DNA of 64,000 nt from Karalla daura (GCA_029224185.1 CM055206.1:14700547-14764546); one strand, 5' to 3'. Shown: positions 46,097-59,135, counted from the first letter of the stretch. Translations and numbers: made by a program. The notes: generated by a model from the sequence alone, not told the origin.

Positions 46097-46569
46097 ACTG
46101 CTTCACTGTGTAACATTCTGCAATATTTACAGAGCTCATTTGCACTAAACTTGAAACAAAACTACAACTGACAAAACATGGCAAGAATTCTAATGGATGA
46201 CATTGGAGATGATTTGTACAGTTAAAGTTCAGACACAGAAATGGCAAAGTGGCCCTGAACAGTTTAAAGTTACCTGTCACTTTAAAATCAACACTAAGTC
46301 GTAAATCAAACACAGACTTCCTGAACCTTGAGACCCTGCAGCCAGTACAACAAATCCGTACTTTAATGCTTGGATTTACTTTCTCAGTGTGTTACACAAC
46401 TTGGCTTTTGTTTTCGGTTTTCCGTGATGGAGAAAGTTATGACCCCTCGTAGTTCACATTTATAAAACTTTTTACAGCAACTTTTTTATGAAAGCAAGCC
46501 AACTGCCCTGCTGTTGGTCTCTTTATTTATATTAACCGACCCGTACCTAGTGTATGTCCATCTGGCAAA

Positions 46570-46885
46570 CTATAGCCCTTATTATTCTTCCTTCACAGCT
46601 AAACAATGGGAGCCAAAATCATCGTGTTGAGAACACAGCTGTTTCCAACCAGAATAAGCTAAACGCTTGAAATGGCGCGGCATCGAACCTCTTATTAAAA
46701 CAAATGTGGGCAGGGAGTGGGTGGCGACGCTGATCGTTTTATTCACCCACTGAAACCGTAATTATAACAATAGCTGACACTATTGTTCTCCCTTTAAACA
46801 TGGCTTTGAAGCTGCAAACACCTGCTGAATTGAATTAAGTTCACTGCGAGCAAAGCAAGAGCGAGTTCACTTGCTCCGCGTTTCG
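46570..46885. promoter_or_regulatory. Candidate enhancer-like unique block
   Basis: High-complexity sequence with 'aaccgtaattataac', 'agctgacactattgttctcc' and 'gaattgaattaag'. ATTGTT is a SOX-like core. No repeats and no coding frame. It is inferred from texture only. Confidence 0.3.
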
Positions 46886-46990
46886 CTCTCAGTTTGTTTT
46901 TATTTATCGTCATTTTCCTCCATCATTTAGTGACATCTGTGCTTTTTAGGTTGCCTCTCCAGAAACTTTTTCTTTTTTGTTTTTCCTTCC

Positions 46991-47014
46991 TCTCTCTCGC
47001 TCTCTCTCTCTCTC
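46991..47014 (+). repeat. (TC)n microsatellite
   Basis: About 24 bases of TC. It is complementary to the (GA)n at 47338. Confidence 0.9.
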
Positions 47015-47333
47015 ACATTCGCGTGCGAACAAAACCGCGAGAGACAGGGGGACGCTGAAAGAGGCATCGTGAGAGAGAAAGGAAAGCGACAGTGTGCCGG
47101 GGAAGAAAAAGCAGAGGGGTGTGAAGTATCATTTAGCTTCAGCCTGGGCGGCGGCGGCAGGCAGGAGTCTTTCAGCTCCAGTAGCTGGTGTTGATAGAGG
47201 AACGGGAACAGCCGGGCTCCCCCACCGAGAGAGGGACCAGCGCAGCGAGATGAAATGGCTCTTTCAAAAACACCCTGATCACGCATTACGGCAAATTACT
47301 TCCCATCACGCAGGAGAGAGACGGGGGAGAGAG

Positions 47334-47337
<4 letters not shown>

Positions 47338-47382
<45 letters not shown>
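47338..47382 (+). repeat. (GA)n microsatellite
   Basis: Forty-five bases of perfect AG/GA within a wider purine run from about 47311. Confidence 0.96.
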
Positions 47383-47386
<4 letters not shown>

Positions 47387-50300
47387 AAATAATAAATAAA
47401 AGAAATCAGTGTGCATTTTCAGCGAACCATGGCACTACAGTCTGCGAGGCGGCGATGATTTGTCCCATACAAACGAGATCCGGCGAAATGTGTGTAATTG
47501 CAAAGTAAAACTGCATACGTGTAACTTTTAAGACCGAGGTTCAAATAGAAGTTGTATTTAATAGACGCGCTGAATGTTCTCACATCTCGAGATACTCTCG
47601 GTGTATTCATTAGGCCTGATCCATATTGCTAATTAACTTCCCCTTGCGCACGTCTTATCTCAAATTGCCTGTGCGCTGCACAGATGTTCGAGAAGCATCC
47701 TTAAAAAAAACCCGGAGCCTTGTAACCGAGTCGCAGTTCACCAAAAAAAACTCCCGCCGAGGGGGAATTATTTCTCACACCATGCAGACTTACAAGAAAA
47801 GTTGGATGAAAGTACTGAATGTCAACAGCTCTGAAGTTATTAGTAGAAATTATGCATGCGCCAGTGCATCTGGAAAGTGGCAATTCGGGAGCTGGAAGAA
47901 CTAGAAGAGGCACATACTGTACATCTGCTTGTTGTCACGCACCCTATAGCACTTCGTCTTGTGTACGCGAAGAATGTGGACGACTTTTATCTCAACGTGA
48001 CCAAAGACTCGGAGGAGGGAAGGTGAAACATTAAAACAAAAGTCAGAGAACCGAGGCCAAAGGTGTGGTATAATTTATTAAGATGGCTCTAACCAACTGA
48101 GACTGACCAAACCCACATCTGAGCCAGATGCCGGAGTCTGACATGCAACGGAGGAATTTTCAATGAGATGGGCGAGCGTAGAGAGCAGAGATCCCTGACT
48201 CTCCCTCTGACCTGGACTGGACACAGGTCAACCTTAAAGCACTTAATGCTGCCATTGAGGGACCTGATTGAATGTAATATGAGGTAAAGTATGATGCAAC
48301 CCGATATCATGGGAGGAAATGAGCGAATAATATCGATGTTTGAATGTCGAGGGTGAGGAAGCGTGTCTATGTAAGGCAATAAGAGAGAAGCGTGTGTTTT
48401 GCTGTATATGAGCAGAGGGTGGAATATGAAACTTTATCCTCTACCTGTGTAATGTTAATGAATGGATTTACAGGCGGGGTTGTCTTTGCCGTGGTGTGAG
48501 TGATGTTGTGGTGCATAATGCATAACTGCGTGATTCTGCTATAAATAAGATGTCCCACTGAGCTATTGACTGTGAACTGCTTCAACCAGCTGGAGTTACA
48601 ATGTGCTTGTGCATCCAGCAGAGAAATTCTTATACCTTGGATGAACAGAAAAAAAAGAAGTACATCCAGCTATAAAAAAACTGTGTGCATGGGGTCACAT
48701 ACAAAAGGAGATAGTGTAAAGTAAAGTTGTTATGTGGTCTCGCACTTAAGTAACAGCATAGGGAGACACACTGATGAAAGTTCAGAACTTGCTTGTAGCT
48801 GGTGAAAGAAAAACAACAACTTGTGAAACTGTGAAGATTGGGATTCTTTAGCAGGGGTGAAAATACATTTTCACATTTTTGAAGCTTTACTCAAAGCTTT
48901 TCAAAGGAGAAAAAACTTGCAAAAAGGTGTTTAAATTCTTGAAAATGTTTTAATTTTGATTCCTGTGTAGCAGCACAGAGACACATCCTGAGAAATTTGC
49001 ATTGTGAAACCAAACCTGCATCTATCCTCCCTTCTGAGAACCTGGGCGTAGAAACTCACATGTACATGAGAAGGTTAATGTCGTATCAGAGGGAAAGGTG
49101 TGGGCGGGGGCCCTTTGCGAATGGCTAATTGATTTCAGGAGTAGTGACACATGACCTTTTCCGAATGCAAAACAGCATTCATCAAGCCCAGATTAGGCCG
49201 CGTGGAATTATCGATCTGGTGGCGACTGGCGTGTCACAACGCTTTTAGCTCTGCGAATCTCTCCAGTCACTGGGAGACCGCTCCTGAAGGCCGCTTGGAC
49301 CCCTGCTCTCATGGGACATGTCGTAAAAGCTCCACACTGCCCTACAAAGGCAAAAGACCTGAACTCACCAGAGTGTGAAACTGAGAAAAATGACTCCAAA
49401 GTTTTTGTTTTGTCCAGACAAACTAGTGACAACTAGTTGCTATGATGAAGAAATAGTTGTATGCAGAAACAAATCTTCAGCTCAAAATTGACCTTTGACC
49501 TTTATTTGGCAGTTACTGTATTCTGCCTTTGCGTGATGCACCAAAAATAAGGAGTTATGCAAAAGCCAAAGGTAGAAACTGACATACTATCATTGTTTTC
49601 ACCATACCTAAAGCCATTATGACAAGTTACTTTGTAGTGTAGTTTGAAAAATGTACATATACTTTCACATTAAAGATAATTTAATACAAAGACAAAAACA
49701 AAGGCTAGGTGTTTAATAACAGTTCTGCCGTGGTGGCTCCTATGGTTTTGGATGTTACGATTCTCATTCTCCTTTATTTTCTGATTATAACAATCAAACC
49801 GACTCAGGATCTTTATTCATGTAAAGTTGGTCTCAAATAACCCCCACAACGACATGAACTCATTTTTGACCAAACATGATGTTCTGTCATGCAGCACAGA
49901 CCTAAAAGTCGAGACGCGTTGCAGCTTTTTTGAACAATTTTTCTCCTTCTCTCCTTCTTTTTTATTCTTTTGTTACTCCAGCTGACGTGTGAACATTTGC
50001 AACCAGCAGGGCGGAGCAGATGGCTGCAACAGATTTCAGCCAGCAGCTGGGCCTCACGTGCCATTAGCTTTAAGCTGCCCTCTCCTGCCACAGCGCTGAT
50101 CGTATTGTCTCACCCCACCTTGTACGTGCAGATGTCCCCCTGCCTCGCCGAGGAGGAGGTGATGTGTGTGTGTGTGTGTGTGTGTAAAGGTGCCGCGGTC
50201 GAGCTGTCGCTCTGCCTACGCGTGTTCGTACGTGTGTGCGTGTCGTACGCTGCTTTTATAACCGAGTGGCCGATGGGTAATGCGTGCTTGATGCAGTTTG

Positions 50301-52079
50301 GGTGGAACGAGCGCTCCTCACACTCACCCTGCTCTATCTGCACTCCCTCCTGTGGCACAGACTCATTGAGTGTGGACCACGGGCTGACTCCCACAAATCT
50401 GCCTCCGGTATTGGAAAACAAGTTTTGTTGCTTCATTACCCTCTGAGGTACTCAGGGCTGAGCACTCTTGCATTGCCAAACAAAAGAAAAAGGAATCGTG
50501 TGATTCCTCGTGCTTTGTTCAGACTTTCTGTACAGATAGAAAGCACTCTTCTTTATGTACAGAGATCTTTCTGTCCACCATTATATGATAAAACTATTAC
50601 GATTAGTAACATAACCATATAACTTTTTATACAATCTCCAATGTAATATATAGCCTATTTTTCACATGCACTGCTTAATTATTATTATTTCATATTACTT
50701 AGACTATTTTACAGTACAGTAGTATTTCCCTCCATGGATAAATACAGTACTATCTTGTGTAATATTTAATAATGGATGTAAAAAGTTGGATGAAGTACTC
50801 CATTTAGGACCGCAAATAATAGTATCCTGGGTCTGATTAGAAAGAGTTGGATCTTTGCTGTTCAGACTCACAAAAAAAAAAGAGAGAAAGTAGAAAAGAC
50901 CAAGGGAAAGCTGTGGAGCACAAAGTCGATGTGCTGTATAAAAAAAAAGTACATGCATCAGCAGGGGAAATCTATCTGTCTCTTCCTAACCCAGACCCTT
51001 CTGCTACAGATGAAAGGAAAAATGAAAAGACTGGGAACCTGCATTATAGTTAGGGGATAGGGAGTTATTCCGAGACTGTAGGAAAGGAATATTCTGATGA
51101 GGGACTCGGGGTCACATAATGGGAGCGGAGACAGACATTTGCCCTGGAAGAAGTGGAATCCATCTGAAGCAGAACCTCATGGATGGATGACCCGGGAAGA
51201 TGCAGTCCCAGTGGTGCGGATAGAAATGCATTCTGCCAAATCCAATCTACTTTCCTGACATTTCGTTTTGGAAGGAAAGGAGGAAGAGGAGGAGAAGGAG
51301 GAGGGGGAGTACAATAAAACCGTGAGAGGGTGAGAGTTTCAAAAAGAAAGAAAGAGGAAGACCAAAGACCAATTCATTGACAACCTACATGAAGATCTAA
51401 AAATTTGGAGATAAGCTTTGACGAACAACATGGTAGTATTCTGTTAGTGTTATAGTGCTATAACTGTGGTTGCTATATTCTCTCTGTATTCTTTATTGCT
51501 GTGTATCAGCACAATTTATTATTATCATCATTATTATTATTGGCTTATCTTATCAAAATATGTTCAATATGATGCTCAAGATGTTAAATGTTAAAAGTAA
51601 TTTGTGGGGTAGGTATTAACTCTTTAAATGTCAGGGTTAAAGTTTTTTAAACTTCACTAAGTTAATCAAAGTTTCACTCTATGAGAAAAGTAAGTCCCGG
51701 ATAATGAAAAAGTGGATGACATATATGACATAAATTCTCATCACCCAGATTCATCAAAAACTTTCTTATTTAATGCTGTATAATGTATTGCCTTTGTTTA
51801 TTTTTGTGGCAGGAAGACACAGATCTCAGACAAAGATCTGAATGAACCTTCCCATTTTGGGATTTTGGGGAGATTCAGACAGAAAGCTAATAATGCAGCA
51901 GCTCAACGAGCCGATTAGGTGTGAAAAAGTGTATCTGATCCCGACCACGAGTATCTCTGAGTGGGAGCTCTAACAGGCTACTTCATCATGCATCTAGTTA
52001 GGCAACAGAGACTGGATGGATTTCCCCGTCTGAATTTGACAAGTCCCCCTCTATTTGAAATGTGTCACCTCTGAAATTG
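47383..52079. other. Non-coding stretch, no gene seen
   Basis: Mostly unique sequence with an octamer at 48995-49002, (GT)n at 50163-50185, a GGA-rich tract at about 51270-51310 and an (ATT)n-like run at 51514-51541. The 158-codon frame at 49970-50446 has no domain and crosses the GT array. Confidence 0.5.
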
Positions 52080-52215
52080 ATCGACTATGCCGTGTGATAA
52101 TATAGCCCGCAGCCCAAATTTTCACTTTTGCATTTTTAAAAATCCCATCAGTTCTCATTAAACATTCCCTGAATATTTCATGGCACCGTGCTTTGTTCTT
52201 GGGAAGAGATGAAGT
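52080..52215. promoter_or_regulatory. Candidate enhancer-like AT-rich block
   Basis: Unique sequence with homeodomain- and MEF2-like AT cores (gcatttttaaaaatccc, ctcattaaac). It is inferred from texture only. Confidence 0.22.
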
Positions 52216-54234
52216 CCAGTGCAAATGTTTTGTAAGCGTTAAAGAACTTTAAAGGATATTGTTGTTTAACAAATATGAAGAAATTCTGTTGTATATTTCA
52301 TCCAGTGTTACCAGTTGACACGAACAAACAAACACATACAAACAATAAAGAACTTTGTAGGCATAGTTGGGACAGCACAGAAGAGTCAAGCACTTTTGCC
52401 ATAAATAGTAGCGAATCATAAATATTTAAACTTATTAGCGTGCATTTCATGCATTAAGCAAAATTGGTTAATAAATGAATAGTTTGAAAATAAATCAACA
52501 GAATACGTGTTATCATGATGAATGCTGTTTACCATCGGCCTGCATCTAATCCTCCTTAAACTATTTGCATAGTGAAAGCCGCAGATCCTCGGGGGTAAGA
52601 TATACTTCCGCAGACAAACATTTGCATTGACGTTGCCCTGGCGCTGGAACTGAACTACTTTACGGGCGGTTACTGTCAGAGCGAACCTTGTGGATGAAAC
52701 GCCTTGTGACAGCCTGGAGGAAGGAGGCAATGGAAGGGGGAGGCGAGGCATCAACATCGATTGATCCGCGGTGTTTTGCTATCAGGACCACTGCAGGGAC
52801 AAGGAGGCTCAGAGATAGCGCCGATCTCGGATGCCATTAGGACGTGCACAGTCTGCTCTTCCCCACATCGCTCCCTTAGATCTGCTGCTTCAGACCTTCA
52901 GGGCGGCCTAACAGTATTGCCCCCCCTCCTCCACCACCACTACCACCGCCACCACCCTCCTCGGCTCTCTCCTCGCTGCCCCTTCCTCCACTATGATCCA
53001 TCACTGAAACACTCCCAGGCTGCGGGTCCCCGCTGGCTCTCCGAAGATCAGGTTAGCGATGGTGCTCAGACTCCATGGGTGAAGGCGTTTCTAAACCTTC
53101 ATTCTTCAACAAGATTTATTTTCAGGTAGCTTCCGTTGTCACATCTAGCCCCCTGGAGTTTGTTCTTTGGTCCTAAATTCCTTGAAATTTGGAGACGCGT
53201 GAAAGGCTTTATTAGGCTTTATTGAATCTGAAGCATCTCGGGAGTGCAGACAAACGAGTGCACAAACATGTAGACAATCCTCACACATTCCTGTACTGAT
53301 ATGGTGCCTTTAGGTCTCAACATTGTAAGAGGGGCCTGGCTTTCTGTCCTGAGGCAAGAAGGTCACCTCTTCCTCTCGGGGTTTATGGAGATTTACACTT
53401 ATCCTCAAAGTTCCTTTGTCGAGCAGAACTTCACAAAAAAAGTTTATAGATTTGTAATGTAAGGAAAAAAAACCTAGTTGACTTTGTCCAATATAAACCC
53501 AGGCAGATAAAGAAGTGCAAAAGATGGGCTGCGTGCACTGGATCTCTTGATCCCAACCCGAACATTTTGGTGCCTAAATCCTGTATTTCTTGCAGGTTGA
53601 CCTTGTGACGTGTGCTCTGTGTGCTCTGATGCCCAAATCTAGGCTTTCTTGCAGAAAGGATCTGTACATGATACTGGGATGATGCTAAAGGACACCATGT
53701 GTATCTGAATGAGATACATTACTGTAGAGTGTTGACAGTGGACAGGTCTATGCAGTCCTCGATTGGAAATACCATCAAGCGCAAACCCATTAAACAGAGG
53801 GTCCAAGTCTTAGCTAAAAGTCATTGTTGACAACTTTTTCATTAATGTCTCCAGCTTTAAACGTAGAATAACAGGCAGCATTTTGGCATATAGGCTCCGA
53901 GATAAAGGTAAAGTCGCGGCAGTGAGGTTCAGGGCAAAATTAGAGTTCAAGAACTCAATGTTCCACTTGACTGGGGACAAACAGTCACTTCAACCCAACG
54001 CCATGCAAATGAGTCCAATTAACTGCAATATCACTGCTCAGGGTATGCCTCTCAAGCAATCAAGTAAGCAGAGTGTTTAATGGATTTTGGCTGAGCTGCA
54101 GAACAGAGAGCACGGTATGAGTGAGAGCTTCTGTGATGGAGCTGTGAAATACTGCCACGTTTCTAGTTTGCCATTGCAATGACAAGTAACTGAAGAGATT
54201 TATCCCAGTTTTTGCACTTCTATATATGCCTTGA
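52216..54234. other. Non-coding stretch, no gene seen
   Basis: It contains two octamers 57 bases apart (52563-52570 and 52620-52627), a (CCA)n-like run at about 52927-52957 and an octamer at 54003-54010. The 113- and 122-codon frames have no recognisable domain. Confidence 0.5.
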
Positions 54235-54475
54235 TACCAAGGAATACACCCTGCACAAGGTCAACAGTTCAGCAAAGGGTATAAACACCATTCACTGCCA
54301 CATCTAGTGTCATTTTAGAGTCAAATCCACCCCAAAATGCATGTTTTTGGACCTGGGGAGGAAACTTGAGTACTTGGCAGAAACCCAGTCGCACATAGCG
54401 AGGACATGCTAACTCCAGATATAAAGGCTCTGGGTCCAACTGTGATGTGACAGTACTAACTACTCATTGACAGGT
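54235..54475 (-). mobile_element. Long copy of dispersed teleost repeat family A
   Basis: Contains 'ggaatacaccctgcacaagg', 'aacaccattcactgccac', 'attttagagtcaaatcc', 'aaaatgcatgtttttgg', 'ggggaggaaacttgagtac', 'cagaaacccagtcgcac' and 'gaggacatgctaactcc' in family order. It is the most complete - orientation copy in the window. Confidence 0.75.
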
Positions 54476-56895
54476 TTAGTTACAAGTTAATTAGCAGATT
54501 TGTAATACACAGTCTGACACATAAGTGACTCATCTGTGTTGTTACTTTTGGTAATGACACCTGTTTTAAAACTGCCTTTGTACTTTGAACTTGTGTACTA
54601 GAGTGCTACATGAGAGCCTTCACTTCTGCTCACATCTACTCGAGTGTACTTGCTTTCGATGTGATTATTTTGCCTCTGTGGCGTTTGGAAATGTGGATCG
54701 TAGTGTTCTTTTGCTGTGCAGCCTCCCATGAGGCTTTGCCGCTGTCAGCCTCTCTCTGGGAAAAGGGAAAGGGAAGTACAGCAGACGACAATGGGTGAAG
54801 CAGAAGATGGGAACAGGGAGGAACGGAGGGAGCAGGCGGCAGCTTGCAGCGAGGGAGGGAGGGAGGGAGCGAGCGACGTGGTGAGGCGAAGATCAGGTCG
54901 AGTTATGTTATGCGACTGAGGAGAAAAAGGTGAGACAGGGAGGGGAGGGTGTGAAGCAGGGAGGAAGCTGCCAGGGTACAAAGAAGCTGCAAGTGGGGAT
55001 ATAGATAGAGGTGTGTATCCTGGTGGCTTTTGAAGTGGGTTATGAAAGTAGGCTTAGAGTCCTGTAGAGTGTGTTCTTCTACCGCCGTGCAGAACAATAG
55101 GGGGGCTCAGAGCTACTCATGCCAGGGAACACACAGTTTGCGGTGCTTCAGACATCATAAACTACAACATAAACACTTGTGTGAGAGTGCGTTCGCAGTG
55201 TTCTCAGTGAACTCTGCTTTTTACGTGGAAAAGAAGCAACAAACGAGATAAGCGCGTGCTCCCGGAAATGTTTTGTTTCTGTGCGCCCACAACTGTCCGC
55301 CCACAATAACTACAAACGTTTAGGTTTAATTTATCCCTCCACACTGGGCTACTTCACCATATGTGTCAGGATTTGAAACTAAAACCCTTGTCGGTAAATG
55401 GATATCTAGGTGCAGTTATCCCAAAAACTCAGTTGGAAAGCGATTCTGTGTGTCGCAGTTTGTTTGCCAAAAGCTGATTAGATCAAATTGCCAAGCTGGT
55501 TGAACTGGAACACTAAATCAAATTGTATTTAGGTGGGGAGCTTTCCAACTAACCCTCCCAGCACTCTGACTCTCGCACCTATTTTCCACTTTTTCTGATG
55601 TTCGCATTCCTACAATCCCTCTGTATCTCCCTCATTCATCATTTTGTTGCCTGGCCTATCTTTTCCATTTATCGCTGCTTCTCTTATATCTGTATTCCAC
55701 TTTGTTTCCCAGCCTCAACATAATGTTAAGTGTGTGTGTTTGTGTCTGTGTGCTAGTTTGCTCTTTGTGTGTGTTTCATTCTCCAGTTTAATTATAACTC
55801 CTCAGTTTTCATTATTCCTGTACAGTTTCTTCCCACGGGCTGGTAAGATAAGGAACTTGTTATTGTTCGCCTTATTTTTTTCACAGACGTATTCTAATTT
55901 CTTTGGGGAAGCGAAGGTGTGGGAGTCGCTTTCAGTAGTTCCTGGATTAATTGTTGAACTTAAAATGTCTTTTTCTCCTCAACTGCATGGAACGTTCTGA
56001 TACGGCATTCCTCATACAGCACTGAAACTAATAATTTGTTGCACGAATGAGCATTAATGTTACAAGACACGAGTGGAATATTATCTAAACCAACCAAACA
56101 CATTAGGTACACATTCACACTTAGCTAAACAGTCTGTTGCCTGTTCCTAGCAGTTTACATATTACCAGAAAAAATGCTGTAAAAGACCTCTGAACAAGCA
56201 ACTTATTGAGTCCAAAAATCGACACATTTATACCTTTGTGCTGAATGCTATTGCTAATTGCTAACTCCAGTACAAGAGAGTGTACAAAGAGTACAAATTA
56301 CTTGCAGCAATCCTAATGCTAATTGTGAATGAGTGTGAGAGATACATGCACATCAGTACTGTATCCATATTCACAGTGAAGGATAAGAATCTTTTTACAC
56401 TCGCTTGGGTGCTATTATTGGCAGAGAGAATACATTAACACTGCAAAATTGAAAGTGGAAGGCTTCCAATATGCCCTCAGCAATTTGTACACCTGTCTTC
56501 ACACAAAATGAAAATGTTAGTCTCAAATGGAATGTAAAACTTCTGATAATGCTCATATTACCTTGTTTTTTTCCATTGTCTTTGAGTTATAATCATGTTA
56601 GCGCCTGCATCATTTGCTGCTAATGTGTATCTAGCATTTTTCTGAATTTTACGTCATTTTGTCTTTGCTTCATATATTTTTTAAATTCATTCAGAGAGAA
56701 AAGTCATTGAGATTATTTCCTCAAGATGCTTCCCTCTATCTTTTTCCTCACACAAAATTTAAATCTGACTTGTCTGTATCTCTGTTGGTAGTAACTTTAC
56801 AAATGAGGCGATCACTTTTCGCCTGATACACCCATTTACCCATAACCTCAGCTGGTCTGTGCATCTTCTCTGTCAGAAGCTGCGAGGAGAGTGCT
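54476..56895. other. Non-coding stretch, no gene seen
   Basis: It contains a purine-rich part at about 54755-54960 with (GGGA)n at 54852-54869, and otherwise unique AT-rich DNA. A short peptide SFFPRAGKIRNLL near 55823-55866 resembles a LINE RT C-terminus, but it is too short to call. Confidence 0.5.
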
Positions 56896-56899
56896 GAGG

Positions 56900-57180
56900 A
56901 ACTTTATCTCACCTAATTGTAAATGGAAAAAATGATCCAAAATAAAAGCACATTTGGTGTCATGCAAACAGATTAAGCGGATATATTAAATCTCACGCTT
57001 ACATTGCCTCTTATCAAGGCTCCTTTGGAGCAAAACATAATGCCATTCAAGCTGTCCTGCTGTTTTTTTCTACACATAATGAAACAAATTTGCAGGTAAT
57101 TGCCTCCTGTCTGTGCCGCTGGGTTGTCCAGTTCTTACTAATGACAGTGCTGTGCATGGAGTGATAAAATGCGGGAGAAA
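56900..57180. promoter_or_regulatory. Candidate enhancer-like AT-rich block
   Basis: Repeat-free sequence with an octamer variant (catgcaaac near 56961), ggtaattgcc near 57095 and gctcctttggagc symmetry near 57020. It is inferred from texture only. Confidence 0.28.
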
Positions 57181-58129
57181 ACTGGGCAGTATATGTTCTT
57201 GTATTGTCACTTAGGTTAAGGGGAAAGCAATTCTCTCGGGGTGCATTGTAAGGTCACGTAGCACAGTGAAACACAATGAGTGTGTAGAAGAAACTCACCT
57301 GGAATTTCTGCATTATTTACTTGCCTGACGTCAATACAGAAGTGACAAATAGAAAAACTCTGTGACTAATATCCTAAGCTCAGCCAAAGGTTTCCTTGTA
57401 CCTATGAATATAAAGCTTTTTAACAGCAAAATGTGCAAACTTCTGTGAGTGTGCAAGCAGGGACCGGAGCTTAAGGGCGTACTCCATGCCTAACTCGGTG
57501 CTTTTAATATCCCTCAGCTAGGCCACAGCCATTAACCAAACATTTTTCACATTGCAGAGACATTTTGCTATTAGAGACATGTTTGGCAGCAGTTTCATTT
57601 TGTTTTCAACTACACTGCTACCTTAGGGCTCTAATACACATTCATGCGCCCGTACACACACTTAATCATGTTACCACTGCACACACGTGTCACTGATGAG
57701 TGTAAATTGCCTTGCGATTCATGTCATCAGGGATGAATTACTGTGGTATGGCTTACTTACATCAGCCGCCGGAGGCAAAGTCTATTTTTGTGCCTTTGTC
57801 TGAAAGTGCATATGTGTGTAGGGGCCGTCCAGATAAGCTAGTGTGCATCTGTGTCTCTGCACCAGTGTTTTGTCTCACTTGTCTTGTCAGCATCGGACCA
57901 GACCCCACCCCCCCCACATCCCACCATAGCAGCAAGGCTAAACACTCAGATCCTCCCACCTTGTCACCACACGCCGCTCCTCGCCTCCCGACTCAACGCG
58001 TTGACCTCCTCGCTCTGTCACCAAAATGTCTTAAATTAGCTCTGACCTTCTCTAATGAAAGGAGGGAGCGACGCTGTGACTTATTGTGGTGGTGGTGGTA
58101 GTGGTGGAGCTGTAAGCCTGTGAAACAGC
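57181..58129. other. Non-coding stretch, no gene seen
   Basis: It contains a CRE-type TGACGTCA at 57326-57333 and (GGT)n at about 58085-58107. The 129-codon frame at 57712-58101 has no recognisable domain and ends in the GGT repeat. Confidence 0.5.
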
Positions 58130-58325
58130 ACACTGTTATTTACCAGTCCCCCAATGGCAATTAGGAGGCGCACCCTGGAAAGCTTTCCACCGCCACCCCG
58201 GCGAGCAGGTGGTCCTTTTAGATACAATAGACACAAATGACAATGAAGTAAACAACCGCCATTCAGATGCTCTTCCACTGATGTAAATGGCACCACCAGT
58301 GCACTGAACGATAAAGATGGGGGGA
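58130..58325. promoter_or_regulatory. Candidate enhancer-like unique block
   Basis: High-complexity sequence flanked by two GGT repeats (58085-58107 and 58329-58349), with 'ggcaattaggagg' and 'gatacaatagacac'. It is inferred from texture only. Confidence 0.25.
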
Positions 58326-58328
58326 GTA

Positions 58329-58349
58329 GGTGGTGGTGGTGGTGGTGGG
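58329..58349 (+). repeat. (GGT)n trinucleotide repeat
   Basis: About six perfect GGT units. Confidence 0.9.
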
Positions 58350-58479
58350 GGATACTGGAGAAGCCTTTATTTTAGCTAAATTGCTGAAAAATACTCCTAT
58401 GTAAATTTCTTTATAATATCTGTGGAATATCACGGCCACAGAATACATTGAACGGATTGAGAGCGAGAGATAGCCGGCT

Positions 58480-58810
58480 CTTAGGGGACATCAAATTTAT
58501 GTACATCTCATTAGTATTTAGTTTTCTGAACAGTTGCTCTATTAAAAGCTGAAACAATGAGGAAATTACATGGAAATAGACATTGATGCAGATGAAATGC
58601 TCTCAATAATGTGAAATGTGTGTCTTTTTCTATTCATTAAGAGGATCTTTTTTTTTTTACTCTGAGACAAAGACAATGGATCAATGCATGAATGATGGAA
58701 TTACAAAACACTACCTAATTAATGATGAAAGCAAATTGCTGATTTTTGAAAAAGTAAAATCTAAATTAGATTTTTGCCTTTAATATTATTGCATAATGAC
58801 GATGGACTCA
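58480..58810. promoter_or_regulatory. Candidate enhancer-like AT-rich block with palindrome
   Basis: Unique AT-rich sequence with many ATTA/TAAT cores and a 19-base perfect palindrome with a one-base centre (58756-58774, arms AAAATCTAA/TTAGATTTT). No coding frame. It is inferred from motif content. Confidence 0.33.
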
Positions 58811-58979
58811 ACAGGTGGTTGAAAACATCTTCTGCAGCTGAGTGTTAACACTTGGAAAAAGCTCATCACACCATTGTGCTTGTAGACAGGGAAATATTCT
58901 GGGTCATGCTCACTTAATGGTAAACAGATTGTGTTTGTATGTAGTCCATTTCTGTCTGCGTGTCACAAGTCACATTCAC

Positions 58980-59135
58980 TTCATTTACTCCCATTCACAC
59001 ACACACTGGTGGCAGAGGCTGCCCTACACGGTCCATCTGCTCAATCAGGATTTCTTCAAGCCTTCACACACATCAGGGTTCAGTATATTGCCCAGGGATA
59101 CAACCACAGACCTTCCAATGGTCTGCCAAACGAAT
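58980..59135 (+). mobile_element. Teleost dispersed repeat ('ggcagaggctgcc' type)
   Basis: 'ccattcacacacacactgg', 'tggcagaggctgccctac', 'gtatattgcccagggatac' and 'aaccacagaccttccaatgg' match, in order, a repeat I know to be very common in teleost genomes. It explains the three overlapping + frames here. The class is not certain. Confidence 0.65.

Larger units (their letters stand above)
44494..46569. other. Non-coding stretch, no gene seen
   Basis: It contains (TC)n at about 44803-44845, A runs near 45170-45200, an octamer at 45604-45611 (read on -), and the 'gggatgggaa' repeat fragment at 45820-45925. An imperfect (AC)n lies at 46009-46096. The 198-codon - frame (45717-46313) runs through that CA array. 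Confidence 0.5.

Noticed and set aside
45717..46313. 198-codon frame on the - strand
   Set aside because: It runs through an imperfect CA array (C/V-rich core). The flanks show no domain or splice context.
49970..50446. 158-codon frame on the + strand
   Set aside because: It crosses a GT array and opposes another frame of 108 codons. No recognisable motif.
55823..55866. Peptide SFFPRAGKIRNLL resembling a LINE RT C-terminus
   Set aside because: Only 13 residues, with no upstream LINE similarity, and the DNA around it is pyrimidine-rich.
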